Origin: Fibrobacter sp.
GTDB taxonomy: Bacteria > Fibrobacterota > Fibrobacteria > Fibrobacterales > Fibrobacteraceae
NCBI GenBank assembly: GCA_012523035.1
Contig: JAAYJH010000033.1
Coordinates: 1-56,079, forward strand
DNA: 56,079 nt
Direction of reading: 5' to 3'
Under the pieces are notes generated by a model, which was given only the letters and a program-made list of their open reading frames with translations, had not been told where the DNA came from and made no database searches. Made by a program: the position numbers and the translations under genes. Below are positions 34,695 to 45,310 of the stretch, piece after piece (the first letter of the stretch is position 1; every line of letters begins with the position of its first letter).

Positions 34695-37600
34695 TATTTC
34701 TCCCCTTTTCTACTTGGATCATGTGTTTCTCGACATTTTCCAAAGCCTAATACACACGGACTCCAAAATCCGTATCGATAAGTAAACCCAATGTTTTTTT
34801 CGAGACGAGAGGTGGAGTTTGAAGTTTCTGTATTAGATAAATAAGTTTTATCTACAAGAGAAGTGTTAGCTGTTAATTGTGGATTTAAGTGATCGTCGTT
34901 GACATAAAGAGTGTCTTCTGGAAGAGTAAAAGTATAGTTTAATCCTATTTCTTTGGAGTTTTCATAGGTGGGGTTCACACTTTGATCTTGAGTATAACCC
35001 ACGACTAAATTTAAGTTTTTAATCCATTGATCTAATGAGATAGGGATTCTTACATAGCTGGTGTCTTGCTCCAAATTTTCATTAGAATTAAATATATTGA
35101 CTTTCATATCAATATTTCCAATGTAATCTCCACCCAAACGCTTGTTAAATTCAGAGCTAATAGTTTTTCCAAAAAACTTGCTCACTAATTTATTCCAATT
35201 GGTGACATTTGAAGTGTTTTCATCTGCAATGCAGCCCGCAAAGATGTTGTAATATACAGCAGCACTGGTGGATTCTCCACCACATGAAGATTCTGGTATG
35301 ATTTGAGGATTAGCAATGTTCCCCTTAATGGTAAGGTGAACAGGACAAGTTTCATCTTGTTGATTAGAGGTGTTTGAACAATAAGGAAGTTCTTGTATGT
35401 TGACTATATCAAAAACGCCCTGATCCCAAGGCACATTTTGCCATTCTATTCTAAAAGTGTTTAACTCAAATTCAAATAAATCTTCTACACCAAAGAAACC
35501 ATTTCCAGAGTTGGTGATATCTCCGCTAAGAATGGGATGGTGTGTATTTCCAATGATGAGTAAATCGGTGGTGAATGGAAAATGAATTGTATTGGTGAGT
35601 ACCATCATAGAATCTTGCTGAGAGTCGCTCAGTCGTATTCGTAAATTAGTAGGTCGACTTCCCGAGACACTGCTTTTCTCTATTTTTGGCTTTCTTAATT
35701 CTTGAAAATACTTTTTAATCGCTTCTAAATAGCGGTCTAAATGCATAGGAGAAATATCAATATCAAAGTTTTGCTTATAGACAGCTTTATTGATGGATAA
35801 ATTAGCTTCTATAGAGGTGTTGTCTATGATTTGTTCTTGATGATGGGGGATTTCAAAAATAACATTTCCTATTGAATTTAGTCTAAGCTCTCCCATTTTG
35901 GGTGAATTTAAAATGTAGTTCAGATCAAAAGAATTGGAGTGAATAGAAACAGTTTCTTGATGATTTGTGACACCTACAGACAAGTTTTTGACTTGAATCC
36001 AATGAATACTATCGTACTTTAATGAGTATTGTGGCGTATAAAAATGAATGTCTTTTAATTGATTGCTATCTAAATTAAAAAGAGCAGAACCTTGGATTTT
36101 TTCATTGAGATTGTTTTCTGTTTTAATATTTTCAATGTGGAGTTGATTGTTTTCTAAAGATCCGTGAAGGCTAATAGGAATGTTAATGTTAAAAGAGAGG
36201 GGTTTATAATGTGTTGAATTTGTTTTGAATTGAGCGTTTAAATCATGAAGGCCTTTTTTGAGATTAGAAGAAAAATGAATACCCAGGTCCGTTTCGGTTA
36301 TTTCACCAGCATTATAGGGTAAAAACCAAAAACCTTCAAATTGAGCGTCTCCTATGATATCTAATTCTTTATTGATAAGAGCTTCTACCGAAAAATCTCC
36401 ACCATTTTTTGCGTGATGAGATAATTTAAGGTGTTTCTCTGATTTAAATATATCATTCAGTGTAAGTTCTGCTTGTCCGTCCCACGCTCCATTTCCAATC
36501 AATAAATCAGCATCTAATTTTGCACTTTCTTTTTCTGCTGAAAGAGTCACTTTTTTTATTTGTAGTTTTTTTGAAGGGATAGAATTAAAGGTTATATTTT
36601 TAAATGAAACATCTCCTTGAAGACCGGATTCTTTTTCATAGTTCATATACCCATTAAAAAAAGCTGTTTCAAAAATGTTTTTTTCTAGAGGTTCAAGCAA
36701 AACGGGTATATTAAAATTGTCAGAAGAAATTGATGTTTTTAGTATTTCAATCGGTAGAGGATGTGTTTTGGCTGTAGAAGGATCAGAAATAATAAATGCA
36801 AGATCACCCTTAATTTTATTGTTTTTATGTTGAATTACAGCTTCAGAAATAAAAATTGTGTCTTTATTGTGTGTTAAATCAAAATCTCCTTCGAGCAAGA
36901 ACCGATCTAAAAATATTTTAATGCTTCCTTGAGCTTTGCTTTTATTAGAGCTTGCATTGTAACTCCATTCACCTGTAGCTTCTCCTTTTATCTTTTCTAA
37001 TGTAGAGGGTTTCGCTAGAGGAATTGTAGAAGTTTCGATGTTATTTATCTTTAAATCTACTTTGATGCTATCTTCTATGTCAATCCAAGCGCTAGCGGAT
37101 CCTTTTTGACCTTGCTTTAACTCCCAGGCTGTATGTGGCAATGAATCGTGCCACATGACTTCTCCAGATCCTGTATAGAGCTCTTTTGGAGTATGGATTT
37201 CGATGTCAGAAAAAGAAATACCCTTGCTATTTAGTATTAAGTTTGTTTTAACAGAATCCGCTTTCATAGCATAAGCATATGGGACAGATTCAATAGTTGT
37301 AGAAGCGTGTAATTTTTCATCCTCATAAAACCCGCGAATTAAAAAATCGTTTTCTAAAAGGAGTTGTCCTTCGGACCAATCTAATGCCCATGGTTCTATA
37401 TGGGTGATGTTTGCTAAAAAATCTATACGAGGTTTAGAAGGAAAGTCTAGTACGGTGGCGTTTATTTTAGAGCCCATTCGGGTTTCAACATTTATAAAAA
37501 CACTATCCTTTTTTTTGATAATAGAGTTGATTTTTAAGTCCATAGGCATCATTTGTGGTCCAAATTCAGCGCTCATATCTTGAACAGATCCACTGAGAGA

Positions 37601-38569
37601 AAAATCTAAATCAGAGTTCAAATGACCATTTAAAAAGATTTTACCACCTTCATCATTTTTAGAAGAAACATTTGCTTTTAATTCTTTATGGCTTCCAGAG
37701 ACGCTGATTTCGTGGTTCAAAGCTTTTAAAGGCCATATTTCATCAGTGTCAAAAAATATTTTTGCCTCGTACAAGGGGATTTTATTGGAGTCATTGTGTT
37801 TCAGTTTTGTGTGGAGTTTTAGGTTAGTTATAGAGGGGATAGACTGAGGAATCAAATGAGTAGGAAGCCAGGCTTTCGGGTTTTGAATCTTTGCGTCTAT
37901 ATCGAGATTATACTCTTTTATAATTAAAGGATTTGTTTGGAGGTTTATGTTTAAAAAATCATTCACATTATTCAAATTCAATGAAAGTAGACTTTCTTTT
38001 TCATTTAAAATTAAAGAAGCTTCTAAAGACAGAGAGTGTTGTAAAAAAGAACCATGGAGATAAGGACTTTGTATATGAATGTTTTGTTTAGAAGTGTTGG
38101 TGAGCTCTATATTTTGAATATTCCAATAAAGTGTGTCTAATGTAATGTCAGAAGAGTCGATTTGGATAAAAATAGGGAATGCTAAAGAAAAGTGAGGGAT
38201 TGTAATAGAATCAAGCGAAAAAGCAGAGGAGTCTTTGGAGGGATGGACTTGAAAATTCAATTGTTTGACTGCAAGATAAGCGTGCCGTCTGTGACTGAGT
38301 AAATCGTAGAAATTCAGATGAGTGTTTTTTAGTTTTAAGGAAAAAGACTCGCTCGAGATAGCGATAGAGTCCCATTGGTGTGATAGAAAGTTGTTTCTTG
38401 AATACCCATAAGGTCGAACAGAAATGCTTCCGTATTGTTGATGTTCTGTAAATATATATTGAATGAATTGGTAAAAAGACCAAGCAGCGAAGCTTAAGCT
38501 ACTTAGAAAAAAAGCAAAAAATGCAAATGCAATTAGTTTTCTAGTGGTACTACTTTTTTTTAATGGCAA
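34694..38569 (-). CDS. tamB: TamB-like inter-membrane bridge protein (AsmA/TamB superfamily)
   Basis: A 1291-residue protein with one N-terminal membrane helix (AFAFFAFFLSSLSFAAWSFYQFI) and then a very long beta-rich body of repeating short strands, the groove-forming Taco fold that carries lipids across the periplasm. The C-terminal conserved TamB domain is recognised by PHIS-type elements such as SGDITNSGNGFFGVEDLFEFELNTFRIEW and GNIANPQIIPES, followed by KFFGKTISSEFNKRLGGDY and VVGYTQDQSVNPTYENSKEIGLNYTF. It precedes tamA in the operon (tamB-tamA order). It lies divergent from the foldase lipoprotein gene. The length is normal for TamB. Confidence 0.88.
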   Translation of the reverse strand: MPLKKSSTTRKLIAFAFFAFFLSSLSFAAWSFYQFIQYIFTEHQQYGSISVRPYGYSRNNFLSHQWDSIAISSESFSLKLKNTHLNFYDLLSHRRHAYLAVKQLNFQVHPSKDSSAFSLDSITIPHFSLAFPIFIQIDSSDITLDTLYWNIQNIELTNTSKQNIHIQSPYLHGSFLQHSLSLEASLILNEKESLLSLNLNNVNDFLNINLQTNPLIIKEYNLDIDAKIQNPKAWLPTHLIPQSIPSITNLKLHTKLKHNDSNKIPLYEAKIFFDTDEIWPLKALNHEISVSGSHKELKANVSSKNDEGGKIFLNGHLNSDLDFSLSGSVQDMSAEFGPQMMPMDLKINSIIKKKDSVFINVETRMGSKINATVLDFPSKPRIDFLANITHIEPWALDWSEGQLLLENDFLIRGFYEDEKLHASTTIESVPYAYAMKADSVKTNLILNSKGISFSDIEIHTPKELYTGSGEVMWHDSLPHTAWELKQGQKGSASAWIDIEDSIKVDLKINNIETSTIPLAKPSTLEKIKGEATGEWSYNASSNKSKAQGSIKIFLDRFLLEGDFDLTHNKDTIFISEAVIQHKNNKIKGDLAFIISDPSTAKTHPLPIEILKTSISSDNFNIPVLLEPLEKNIFETAFFNGYMNYEKESGLQGDVSFKNITFNSIPSKKLQIKKVTLSAEKESAKLDADLLIGNGAWDGQAELTLNDIFKSEKHLKLSHHAKNGGDFSVEALINKELDIIGDAQFEGFWFLPYNAGEITETDLGIHFSSNLKKGLHDLNAQFKTNSTHYKPLSFNINIPISLHGSLENNQLHIENIKTENNLNEKIQGSALFNLDSNQLKDIHFYTPQYSLKYDSIHWIQVKNLSVGVTNHQETVSIHSNSFDLNYILNSPKMGELRLNSIGNVIFEIPHHQEQIIDNTSIEANLSINKAVYKQNFDIDISPMHLDRYLEAIKKYFQELRKPKIEKSSVSGSRPTNLRIRLSDSQQDSMMVLTNTIHFPFTTDLLIIGNTHHPILSGDITNSGNGFFGVEDLFEFELNTFRIEWQNVPWDQGVFDIVNIQELPYCSNTSNQQDETCPVHLTIKGNIANPQIIPESSCGGESTSAAVYYNIFAGCIADENTSNVTNWNKLVSKFFGKTISSEFNKRLGGDYIGNIDMKVNIFNSNENLEQDTSYVRIPISLDQWIKNLNLVVGYTQDQSVNPTYENSKEIGLNYTFTLPEDTLYVNDDHLNPQLTANTSLVDKTYLSNTETSNSTSRLEKNIGFTYRYGFWSPCVLGFGKCRETHDPSRKGEK

Positions 38570-38697
38570 TGGTATTCTATTGTTTTTTTTTAACTATGTT
38601 ACAAATATAGATAGAATATGTATATTTGTTTTGAAGATTTTTCTAAAAAAGCTTTTATTTTTTTATATTGTGTTTTTGGTACTATAATGAGGATAAA

Positions 38698-41103
38698 ATG
38701 AGTTTAAAGAAATTTTTTTTGGTGGCTTCTTTTCTTTTCACATTGGTGGCTTGTAATTCTGTTGGCTCTAAAGAGGAACTAGTTGCACGGATTGGAAGTG
38801 AGAAAATTTACATGTCTGACCTTGAATTCCTTCAAAAAAGACAAGCAATTGCTAAAAACACACCTCAATTTGGAGTTCTTTTTAATGAGACTATTTTAGA
38901 TGAGGCAATCGCGGCTTACGCGAAGAGTGTTTACCCTGGTATTACAAAACTAGTTCAAAAAGACATTGAAGATGAAAAAGTTCGTTTTTTAACTATAGTT
39001 TTTCAACAGTTTCATGTGATGGAAAAAATGGGTTTTTCTCAACACGAATTAGAAGAATATTACAAGGCTCATGCAGATGAGTTTACTTTAGATTCAGCCC
39101 AGACATTCAATGATATTCGTAAATCCGTAGCTGAAAAGTTATATTTAGAGCGAAATGCAGATTCTTTGGACAGATACATTCAAAAAGTTCTTCCCACCTA
39201 CTCTACTCCAGAAAAAGTAGAGTTTTTGTATGCAAAAAATCCAAGTTTAGACTTGGCTATTCAGTTAGAAGATCAAATCAAAAAAGCCGAAAATTTAGAA
39301 AAAATCACTTCTCAACTTTCATTGGAAGAAAATTCAAATCACCCACTTTTGCAGATAGACACTATTAAAAAACTTCTTTTCGGTGCAAAAGCTATGGATT
39401 TAAACGCTCCACCTCAAACTGTTTCTATTGGAGATACACTTTATTATACAGTGCAAGTCTTAAATAGAACAAAAAGAGAAGAAGCTGTTCTAGAGCAACA
39501 CAGAGAAACAATCCATAAGGCTTTTATCAACTTGTACTTTCAAGACATGATGCAAAACTCTCTGAATCGACTCAAAGAAAAGTACAAGGTAGAACTTATA
39601 GATATAGACTCCTCACAGCTACAAAAATATTACCAAGAGAATTTAGAGTCTTTTCAAACTTTAGCAGGTTATCAAGTGTATCAAATTGAAAACTCTGACT
39701 CTCTTTTATTACAAAGAGAAGTTGCCTCCAAAACAATGTCATTAGAAGAGTTTCGGGCTAAAGCAGAGCTTTATGATCAAAATACATTCACAAAAAACAA
39801 TAAAGGCTTTGTGGGGCACATCAAAAAAACACATAGTTTACCATATGGAATAGGGCTCTTACCCTCCTTATTTGAAGCATTTGAAGGGAAGCCAGAGGGG
39901 ACTATTTCTCCTGTACTTAAAGCTCCAAATACTAACAAGTTTCATGTTTTTTATTTAGAAAAAGAAATGCCTTCTACGCAAAAGTCTTTTGATCGTGTCA
40001 AAGCAAGCATTAAAAGCACTATTTCTAATGATTTCAATTTTAAATTTGACTCTGCTATGGTAGTAGCCACTGCTAATTCACAAGTATTACTCACAGAAAA
40101 AAACATTCAGCTCTTAAAAAATGAGATTCCCGTCCACCATCAGTCCGCATTCCCTAGGGAGAAGTTAATTCAAATTTTGTTACAATGGGAGCTGTACGCC
40201 AAAGAAGCAAAAGCCTTGAATTTAGATAAATCTTGGGAGTTTAAAGCTTTTGTTCGCCAAGCAAATCGAGAGTATTCGAACAAGTATTATAGAGATTCTT
40301 TAAAACAATATCGTCCAGAGAATAAAGTTGCTTTAGAAAATATATACAATCGTTATGCCTCTTTCATAAAAGAAGGAGCATCATTTGAAGATTTGGCCCC
40401 AGTGCTTTTGGTATTCTTAAAAACCCCCGAAAATGTATTTAAACATGAGTACTATTTGAACCCGAATCGTTACCAATCTTTTGCAAATCTAGAAGATGCC
40501 AAGGGCTTGATTTTCAAAAATATAGCCTCTATTGAAGAAAGAAATCAATGGAAACGCTTACAAAAAGATGTTTGGAATACATACAATATCACCGTGTTTA
40601 AGGAAAATCTCCCCCCCCTCAAAAAAATTGGAGCTTTAGATTCTTTAATTGATGAAGCGGAGTCTTTTTATCAAGATAGAGATTTAGAAAATGCCTTAAC
40701 TAGCTGGGATTTGGTCCGTTCTGTGTATCCAGAAAATGACTCTGCCTTTAAAAATGCTTCCTTTGAAATTGCCTCCATTAAAAATGAATTAGAAAACTAT
40801 GTAGAAGCAGCAGCCGAATTTAGAGTCTTTTACGATATGTGGCCTTCTGACTCTAAAGCTGAAAAAGCGATGTTTAGTCGAGCTTTTATTTTGTCTGAAA
40901 ATCTTAAGCAAGATTCAGCAGCACTTATGCTTTTTAAAGATTTTTCAATTCAATACCCTAATAGTGAACTAAAAGAGTCTGTAGAATGGTTGATCCAAAA
41001 TATAGAGTCTAATGGAAAACTTGCAGAAGATTTGGTCGCGAAAATCAATCAATTAGAAGCAGATACAGTGGGAACTTCTGTACCCAAGGAATCTGAACAA
41101 TAA
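38698..41103 (+). CDS. PpiC/SurA-like parvulin peptidyl-prolyl isomerase lipoprotein
   Basis: An 801-residue envelope foldase. The signal ends in the lipobox LVAC. Two SurA-N-like helical regions with VARIGSEKIYMSDLEF (residues about 27-42) surround a parvulin domain at about residues 315-425: SLEEFRAKAELYDQNTF, KGFVGHIKKTHSLPYGIGLLPSLFEAFEGKPEGTISPVLKAPNTNKFHVFYLEKE. Residues from about 650 to 770 form TPR-like repeats (DLENALTSWDLVRSVYPENDSAFKNASFEIASI), an unusual addition to a PpiC protein. I use ATG 38698 because GAGGA precedes it. It lies upstream of ndk-sdhCAB and divergent from tamB, fitting a role in outer-membrane protein folding. Confidence 0.85.
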   Translation: MSLKKFFLVASFLFTLVACNSVGSKEELVARIGSEKIYMSDLEFLQKRQAIAKNTPQFGVLFNETILDEAIAAYAKSVYPGITKLVQKDIEDEKVRFLTIVFQQFHVMEKMGFSQHELEEYYKAHADEFTLDSAQTFNDIRKSVAEKLYLERNADSLDRYIQKVLPTYSTPEKVEFLYAKNPSLDLAIQLEDQIKKAENLEKITSQLSLEENSNHPLLQIDTIKKLLFGAKAMDLNAPPQTVSIGDTLYYTVQVLNRTKREEAVLEQHRETIHKAFINLYFQDMMQNSLNRLKEKYKVELIDIDSSQLQKYYQENLESFQTLAGYQVYQIENSDSLLLQREVASKTMSLEEFRAKAELYDQNTFTKNNKGFVGHIKKTHSLPYGIGLLPSLFEAFEGKPEGTISPVLKAPNTNKFHVFYLEKEMPSTQKSFDRVKASIKSTISNDFNFKFDSAMVVATANSQVLLTEKNIQLLKNEIPVHHQSAFPREKLIQILLQWELYAKEAKALNLDKSWEFKAFVRQANREYSNKYYRDSLKQYRPENKVALENIYNRYASFIKEGASFEDLAPVLLVFLKTPENVFKHEYYLNPNRYQSFANLEDAKGLIFKNIASIEERNQWKRLQKDVWNTYNITVFKENLPPLKKIGALDSLIDEAESFYQDRDLENALTSWDLVRSVYPENDSAFKNASFEIASIKNELENYVEAAAEFRVFYDMWPSDSKAEKAMFSRAFILSENLKQDSAALMLFKDFSIQYPNSELKESVEWLIQNIESNGKLAEDLVAKINQLEADTVGTSVPKESEQ

Positions 41104-41168
41104 AAACAAAAAGACATACACAATGCTCTTTTTTATTTATATTTGAACAACACAAAAGGTGGTACTTT

Positions 41169-41627
41169 ATGGAAATGACTTTTGCTATGATTAAACCGAA
41201 TGGCGTAAGCTCTGGTTTAATAGGGCGAATCCTAGAACGATACGAAAGCGCACGACTCTCTGTTTGTGCAATTAAACTTCACCAAATGACATCTGACGAT
41301 GCTAAAGGGTTTTATGCAGAACATGTTGAAAAACCTTTTTTTGGTGAATTAGAAGAATATATGACAAAAGGCCCTTCGATTATGGTGGTGTTGGGGGGTA
41401 GCGATGCTATTGCCAAAGTAAGAGCTATAAACGGTGCTACTAATCCTGCAAATGCGGATCCAGGCACTATTCGCCACGATTTTGCACCTTCTATGACAGA
41501 AAATGTGGTGCATAGCTCTGATAGTCCAGAAAGTGCAGAAAGAGAAATTGCTTTCTGGTTTAAAAAAGAAGAACTTTACTCTTACAATGCTGCCTGTCAA
41601 AAAGCAGGCACGGTGATGGATAAATAA
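41169..41627 (+). CDS. ndk: Nucleoside diphosphate kinase
   Basis: Transfers the gamma phosphate between nucleoside triphosphates and diphosphates by a phospho-His intermediate. The active-site His115 is in NVVHSSDSPESAEREI, and the nucleotide-binding GATNPANADPGTIRHDFA block precedes it. The 152-residue length is normal. It lies ten bases before sdhC, so ndk and sdhCAB are probably one transcript. Confidence 0.97.
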   Translation: MEMTFAMIKPNGVSSGLIGRILERYESARLSVCAIKLHQMTSDDAKGFYAEHVEKPFFGELEEYMTKGPSIMVVLGGSDAIAKVRAINGATNPANADPGTIRHDFAPSMTENVVHSSDSPESAEREIAFWFKKEELYSYNAACQKAGTVMDK

Positions 41628-41637
41628 GGGGTTTCAA

Positions 41638-42504
41638 ATGGAATGGATTATTACATACCTTAGATCTTCTATAGGAAAAAAACAAATAATGGGTGCAACT
41701 GGAGCCATCCTAGCCCTTTTCATCTTTGGGCATATGGTTGGAAACATTCAATTGATCAACCTAGACCCTGCTGCAGCCCAAGCAGCTTATAATACTTACA
41801 CTCAGCTGTTGACTGGAAATAAAGCCTTTATTTATGCGGTGGAAGCTGTGATGATTATAGTTTTTGTTTTACATGTGGCATTGGCTATATTGTTAAAACT
41901 TCAAAATAAAAAAGCTCGTGGTGGAATTGATTACGACATCAATGCCCGTAAAGGTCGTCAATCCTTTGCTACTTTTACAATGATTTGGTCTGGTTTGTTT
42001 GTTTTGTTTTTCTTGGTGACTCATTTGATTCAATTGAAATTTGGCGAGTACTATTATTATCAGAACCCTAAGGTTTTCGATGGTAAGATTGTTCGAGATA
42101 TGTGGCTCACTACAGTTATTGCTTTTTCTGATCTGAAAATCGCTGTTTTTTATGTGATCAGTATGTTTATTGTTGGACTGCATTTATTTCATGCTATTTC
42201 CTCTGCTTTTCAAACAATGGGGCTTGCCCATCAAAAGTGGACTCCCTTTATTGAATGGGGCGGGGTGATTTATAGTGTTGTGGTATCTTTGGGTTTTGCT
42301 TTAATTGCAGCTGCTGCTTTTATCTTGGCAAACAAACCAGAAACACAAGCCTTAATAGAAAAGTCCAGAGACCTTAAAAATCAAAAAATGATCGAAGATG
42401 CAAAGAAATTAGAGGAATTAAATAATAGTGTTTTTCTCTTCCCTAACACTATAGAAAACTATACTGTAACTTATGTGTTTGATATTAATGGAGGCCGTTC
42501 ATGA
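41638..42504 (+). CDS. sdhC: Succinate dehydrogenase/fumarate reductase cytochrome b subunit
   Basis: The dihaem membrane anchor of complex II, exchanging electrons with menaquinone. Five membrane helices are seen in 288 residues. The four haem-ligand His of the Wolinella-type FrdC are matched by His32, His79, His129 and His182 (His185 nearby). This single-subunit form is typical of Bacteroidota, Chlorobiota and Fibrobacterota, and in anaerobes the enzyme runs as a fumarate reductase making succinate. The ATG follows an AAGGGG site; the stop overlaps the sdhA start (ATGA). Confidence 0.95.
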   Translation: MEWIITYLRSSIGKKQIMGATGAILALFIFGHMVGNIQLINLDPAAAQAAYNTYTQLLTGNKAFIYAVEAVMIIVFVLHVALAILLKLQNKKARGGIDYDINARKGRQSFATFTMIWSGLFVLFFLVTHLIQLKFGEYYYYQNPKVFDGKIVRDMWLTTVIAFSDLKIAVFYVISMFIVGLHLFHAISSAFQTMGLAHQKWTPFIEWGGVIYSVVVSLGFALIAAAAFILANKPETQALIEKSRDLKNQKMIEDAKKLEELNNSVFLFPNTIENYTVTYVFDINGGRS

Positions 42505-44414
42505 TTTTAGATTCAAAAATTCCAGGTGGCCCAATAGCCGAAAAATGGACTCGTCATCAATTTGAACTTAAACTAGTCAATCCTGCTAATAAAAGAAAGT
42601 TCACTGTAATTGTGGTAGGCACAGGGCTTGCCGGTGCTTCTGCCGCGGCTTCTTTAGGTGAACTAGGTTATAATGTCAAGGCTTTTACAATACAAGATAG
42701 CCCGCGTCGTGCACACTCCATTGCTGCTCAAGGTGGTATCAACGCCGCCAAAAATTACACCAATGATGGAGATTCTATTTACCGCTTGTTTTATGATACG
42801 GTAAAGGGAGGTGACTATAGGGCTCGTGAAGCCAATGTGCATCGTTTGGCAGAATGTTCCAACTTAATTATTGATCAATGTGTGGCTCAAGGTGTGCCTT
42901 TTGGCCGTGATTATGGTGGACTATTAGACAATCGTTCTTTTGGTGGTGCTCAAGTATCACGTACATTTTATGCTCGTGGTCAAACAGGACAACAACTTTT
43001 GATTGGTGCTTATCAATCTATGATGCGTCAAGTGGCCAACGGGACTGTGAAAATTTATGCTCGTCGTGAAATGCTGGATTTAGTCGTTGTCGATGGAAAA
43101 GCTCGCGGTATCACAGTTCGAAACCTGGTGACAGGAGAGATTGAGAGTCATGAGGCAGATGCAGTTTGCTTGGCTACAGGTGGATACGGTAATGTCTTTT
43201 ATCTATCCACTAATGCTAAAGGCTCCAATGTGACAGCAGCATGGAGGGCACATAAAAAAGGTGCCTTGTTTGCTAATCCTTGTTACACTCAAATTCACCC
43301 TACTTGTATTCCTGTGACAGGAGACTATCAGTCTAAACTGACATTGATGAGTGAATCTTTAAGAAATGATGGGCGTGTATGGGTTCCAAAAAATCCAAAT
43401 GACACTCGTAGTCCCGATCAAATTCCAGAAAACGAACGGTATTATTATCTTGAAGAAAGGTATCCTAGTTTTGGAAACTTAGTCCCTCGCGATGTAGCAA
43501 GTCGTAATGCAAAAATGGTCTGCGATGCTGGAATGGGGGTAGGTCAATCTAAATTAGCTGTTTACTTGGATTTTGCTGATTCTATCAATAGACTAGGTGT
43601 CTCTGGAATTAGTGCCAAGTACGGTAACTTGTTCCAGATGTACGAAAAAATCACAGATGAAAACCCATACAAAACTCCAATGCGCATTTTCCCTGCTGTG
43701 CATTATACAATGGGTGGTTTGTGGGTGGACTATGATTTAATGAGCACCATCCCTGGGTGTTTCGTTTTAGGTGAAGCCAACTTCTCTGACCATGGTGCAA
43801 ACCGTTTAGGTGCCTCGGCTCTGATGCAAGGACTTGCTGATGGTTATTTTGTACTTCCCTACACTATTGGTGGTTATTTTGCTTCTACAAAATTAGACAA
43901 AGTCTCTTCTGCAGATAAAGATTTCGAAGACACCAAAAAAGAATCTTCAGAACGAATTCAAAAGTTACTTCAAGTCAAAGGGAAACGCACTGTTACAGAA
44001 TTTCATCGAGAACTAGGCCATATCATGTGGGAAAATGTCGGGATGGCTCGTAACAAAAAAGGACTTGAAAAAGCCTTAGCAGAAATTCCTGCTTTAAGAG
44101 ACGAATTCTGGAAAAATGTAAATGTATTGGGAAGCGAAGGCTCTTTCAATCAAAATCTAGAACACGCCGGTCGTCTTGCAGACTTCTTAGAGTTTGCTGA
44201 GCTAATGGCCCTCGACGCTCTTCATCGTGAAGAATCTTGTGGTGGTCACTTTCGAGAAGAAAGTCAAACTGAAGACGGCGAAGCCAAACGAGATGACGAA
44301 AACTTCTGCTATGTGGGTGCTTGGGACTACAAAGGTGTAGGCCAAAAACCAGAGCTTAGCAAAGAAAACCTCACATTTGATAATGTTCACCTTGAGACAC
44401 GGAGTTATAAATAA
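42501..44414 (+). CDS. sdhA: Succinate dehydrogenase/fumarate reductase flavoprotein subunit
   Basis: The 637-residue catalytic subunit that oxidises succinate or reduces fumarate. The Rossmann FAD motif [19 protein letters not shown] and the covalent-FAD His72 in [15 protein letters not shown] are present, as are HPTCIP and [12 protein letters not shown], which line the substrate site, and the capping-domain region. It has the length and style of the Bacteroidota-type enzyme. Coupled to sdhC and sdhB by overlapping codons. Depends on flavin, for which the riboflavin operon lies directly downstream. Confidence 0.97.
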   Translation: MILDSKIPGGPIAEKWTRHQFELKLVNPANKRKFTVIVVGTGLAGASAAASLGELGYNVKAFTIQDSPRRAHSIAAQGGINAAKNYTNDGDSIYRLFYDTVKGGDYRAREANVHRLAECSNLIIDQCVAQGVPFGRDYGGLLDNRSFGGAQVSRTFYARGQTGQQLLIGAYQSMMRQVANGTVKIYARREMLDLVVVDGKARGITVRNLVTGEIESHEADAVCLATGGYGNVFYLSTNAKGSNVTAAWRAHKKGALFANPCYTQIHPTCIPVTGDYQSKLTLMSESLRNDGRVWVPKNPNDTRSPDQIPENERYYYLEERYPSFGNLVPRDVASRNAKMVCDAGMGVGQSKLAVYLDFADSINRLGVSGISAKYGNLFQMYEKITDENPYKTPMRIFPAVHYTMGGLWVDYDLMSTIPGCFVLGEANFSDHGANRLGASALMQGLADGYFVLPYTIGGYFASTKLDKVSSADKDFEDTKKESSERIQKLLQVKGKRTVTEFHRELGHIMWENVGMARNKKGLEKALAEIPALRDEFWKNVNVLGSEGSFNQNLEHAGRLADFLEFAELMALDALHREESCGGHFREESQTEDGEAKRDDENFCYVGAWDYKGVGQKPELSKENLTFDNVHLETRSYK

Positions 44415-45196
44415 TGAGTGAAAATATGAATTTAACTCTAAAAATTTGGCGTCAAGATAATGCTACTACCAAAGGGCATTTTGAGACCATGAAGTTAAAA
44501 GATATATCTCCAGATATGTCTTTCCTCGAAATGTTAGATGTATTGAATGAACAATTGATGAACGAAGGCAAAGAAGCATTTGCTTTTGACCACGACTGTA
44601 GAGAAGGCATTTGCGGAATGTGTTCCTTAGTCATCAATGGTTTGCCTCATGGTCCAGATCATGCTATAACCACTTGCCAATTGCACATGCGTAAATTCAA
44701 AGACGGGGACACTATTGTGGTTGAACCATGGCGTGCCTCTGCTTTCCCTGTAATTAGAGATGCGGTGGTCGATCGTTCTGCTTTTGATCGCATTATCCAA
44801 GCAGGTGGGTTTATTAGTGTGAACACTGGTTCTGCTCCAGATGCGGCGACTATTGCTGTTCCCAAAGACCAATCGGATCGAGCTTTTGATGCTGCGGCTT
44901 GTGTTGGCTGTGGGGCTTGTGTTGCAGCCTGTAAAAACTCATCGGCAATGCTTTTTGTTGCTGCCAAAGTGAGCCACCTTAGCTATTTGCCTCAAGGTAA
45001 AATAGAAGCTAAAAAAAGAGTGCTTGCAATGGTGTCTCAAATGGACAAAGAGGGTTTTGGCAATTGCTCTAACCTATACGAGTGTGAAGCAGCATGCCCT
45101 AAGAGTATTACAGTTGATTTTATTGCAAAAATGAATCGTGAATATTTAGGAGCCACTGCGACTTACGCCGAAAAGGTTTACGGCGAAGAGATGTAA
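44414..45196 (+). CDS. sdhB: Succinate dehydrogenase/fumarate reductase iron-sulfur subunit
   Basis: A 260-residue electron-transfer subunit. The [2Fe-2S] ligands are Cys62, Cys67, Cys70 and Cys88. The first cluster group is Cys163, Cys166, Cys169 and Cys173 in [13 protein letters not shown] (Lys rather than Pro after the fourth Cys). The second is Cys218, Cys224 and Cys228 in [13 protein letters not shown]. Together they give the [4Fe-4S] and [3Fe-4S] centres of complex II. It overlaps the sdhA stop by one base and ends the operon just before a strong terminator. Confidence 0.97.
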   Translation: MSENMNLTLKIWRQDNATTKGHFETMKLKDISPDMSFLEMLDVLNEQLMNEGKEAFAFDHDCREGICGMCSLVINGLPHGPDHAITTCQLHMRKFKDGDTIVVEPWRASAFPVIRDAVVDRSAFDRIIQAGGFISVNTGSAPDAATIAVPKDQSDRAFDAAACVGCGACVAACKNSSAMLFVAAKVSHLSYLPQGKIEAKKRVLAMVSQMDKEGFGNCSNLYECEAACPKSITVDFIAKMNREYLGATATYAEKVYGEEM

Positions 45197-45217
45197 TAGC
45201 TTAGTATTTTATTATAA

Positions 45218-45245
45218 GACTTGGTTTAAAAACCAAGTCTTTTTT
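45218..45245 (+). terminator. Rho-independent terminator of ndk-sdhCAB
   Basis: GACTTGGTTT and AAACCAAGTC form a perfect 10-bp stem around a 2-base AA centre (45218-45239), followed by six T. It lies 22 bases after the sdhB stop. Confidence 0.92.
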
Positions 45246-45310
45246 GTTTTTTACATGCTTTTTAATTAATTTTGTCTTTTACAGGTATTAATTTTCTAAA
45301 TATGGTAGGT

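Noticed and set aside
38683-38697. A TATAAT next to the foldase gene suggesting a leaderless transcript
   Set aside because: A GAGGA ribosome site sits between it and the ATG, and no -35 hexamer fits; it is probably chance in AT-rich DNA.
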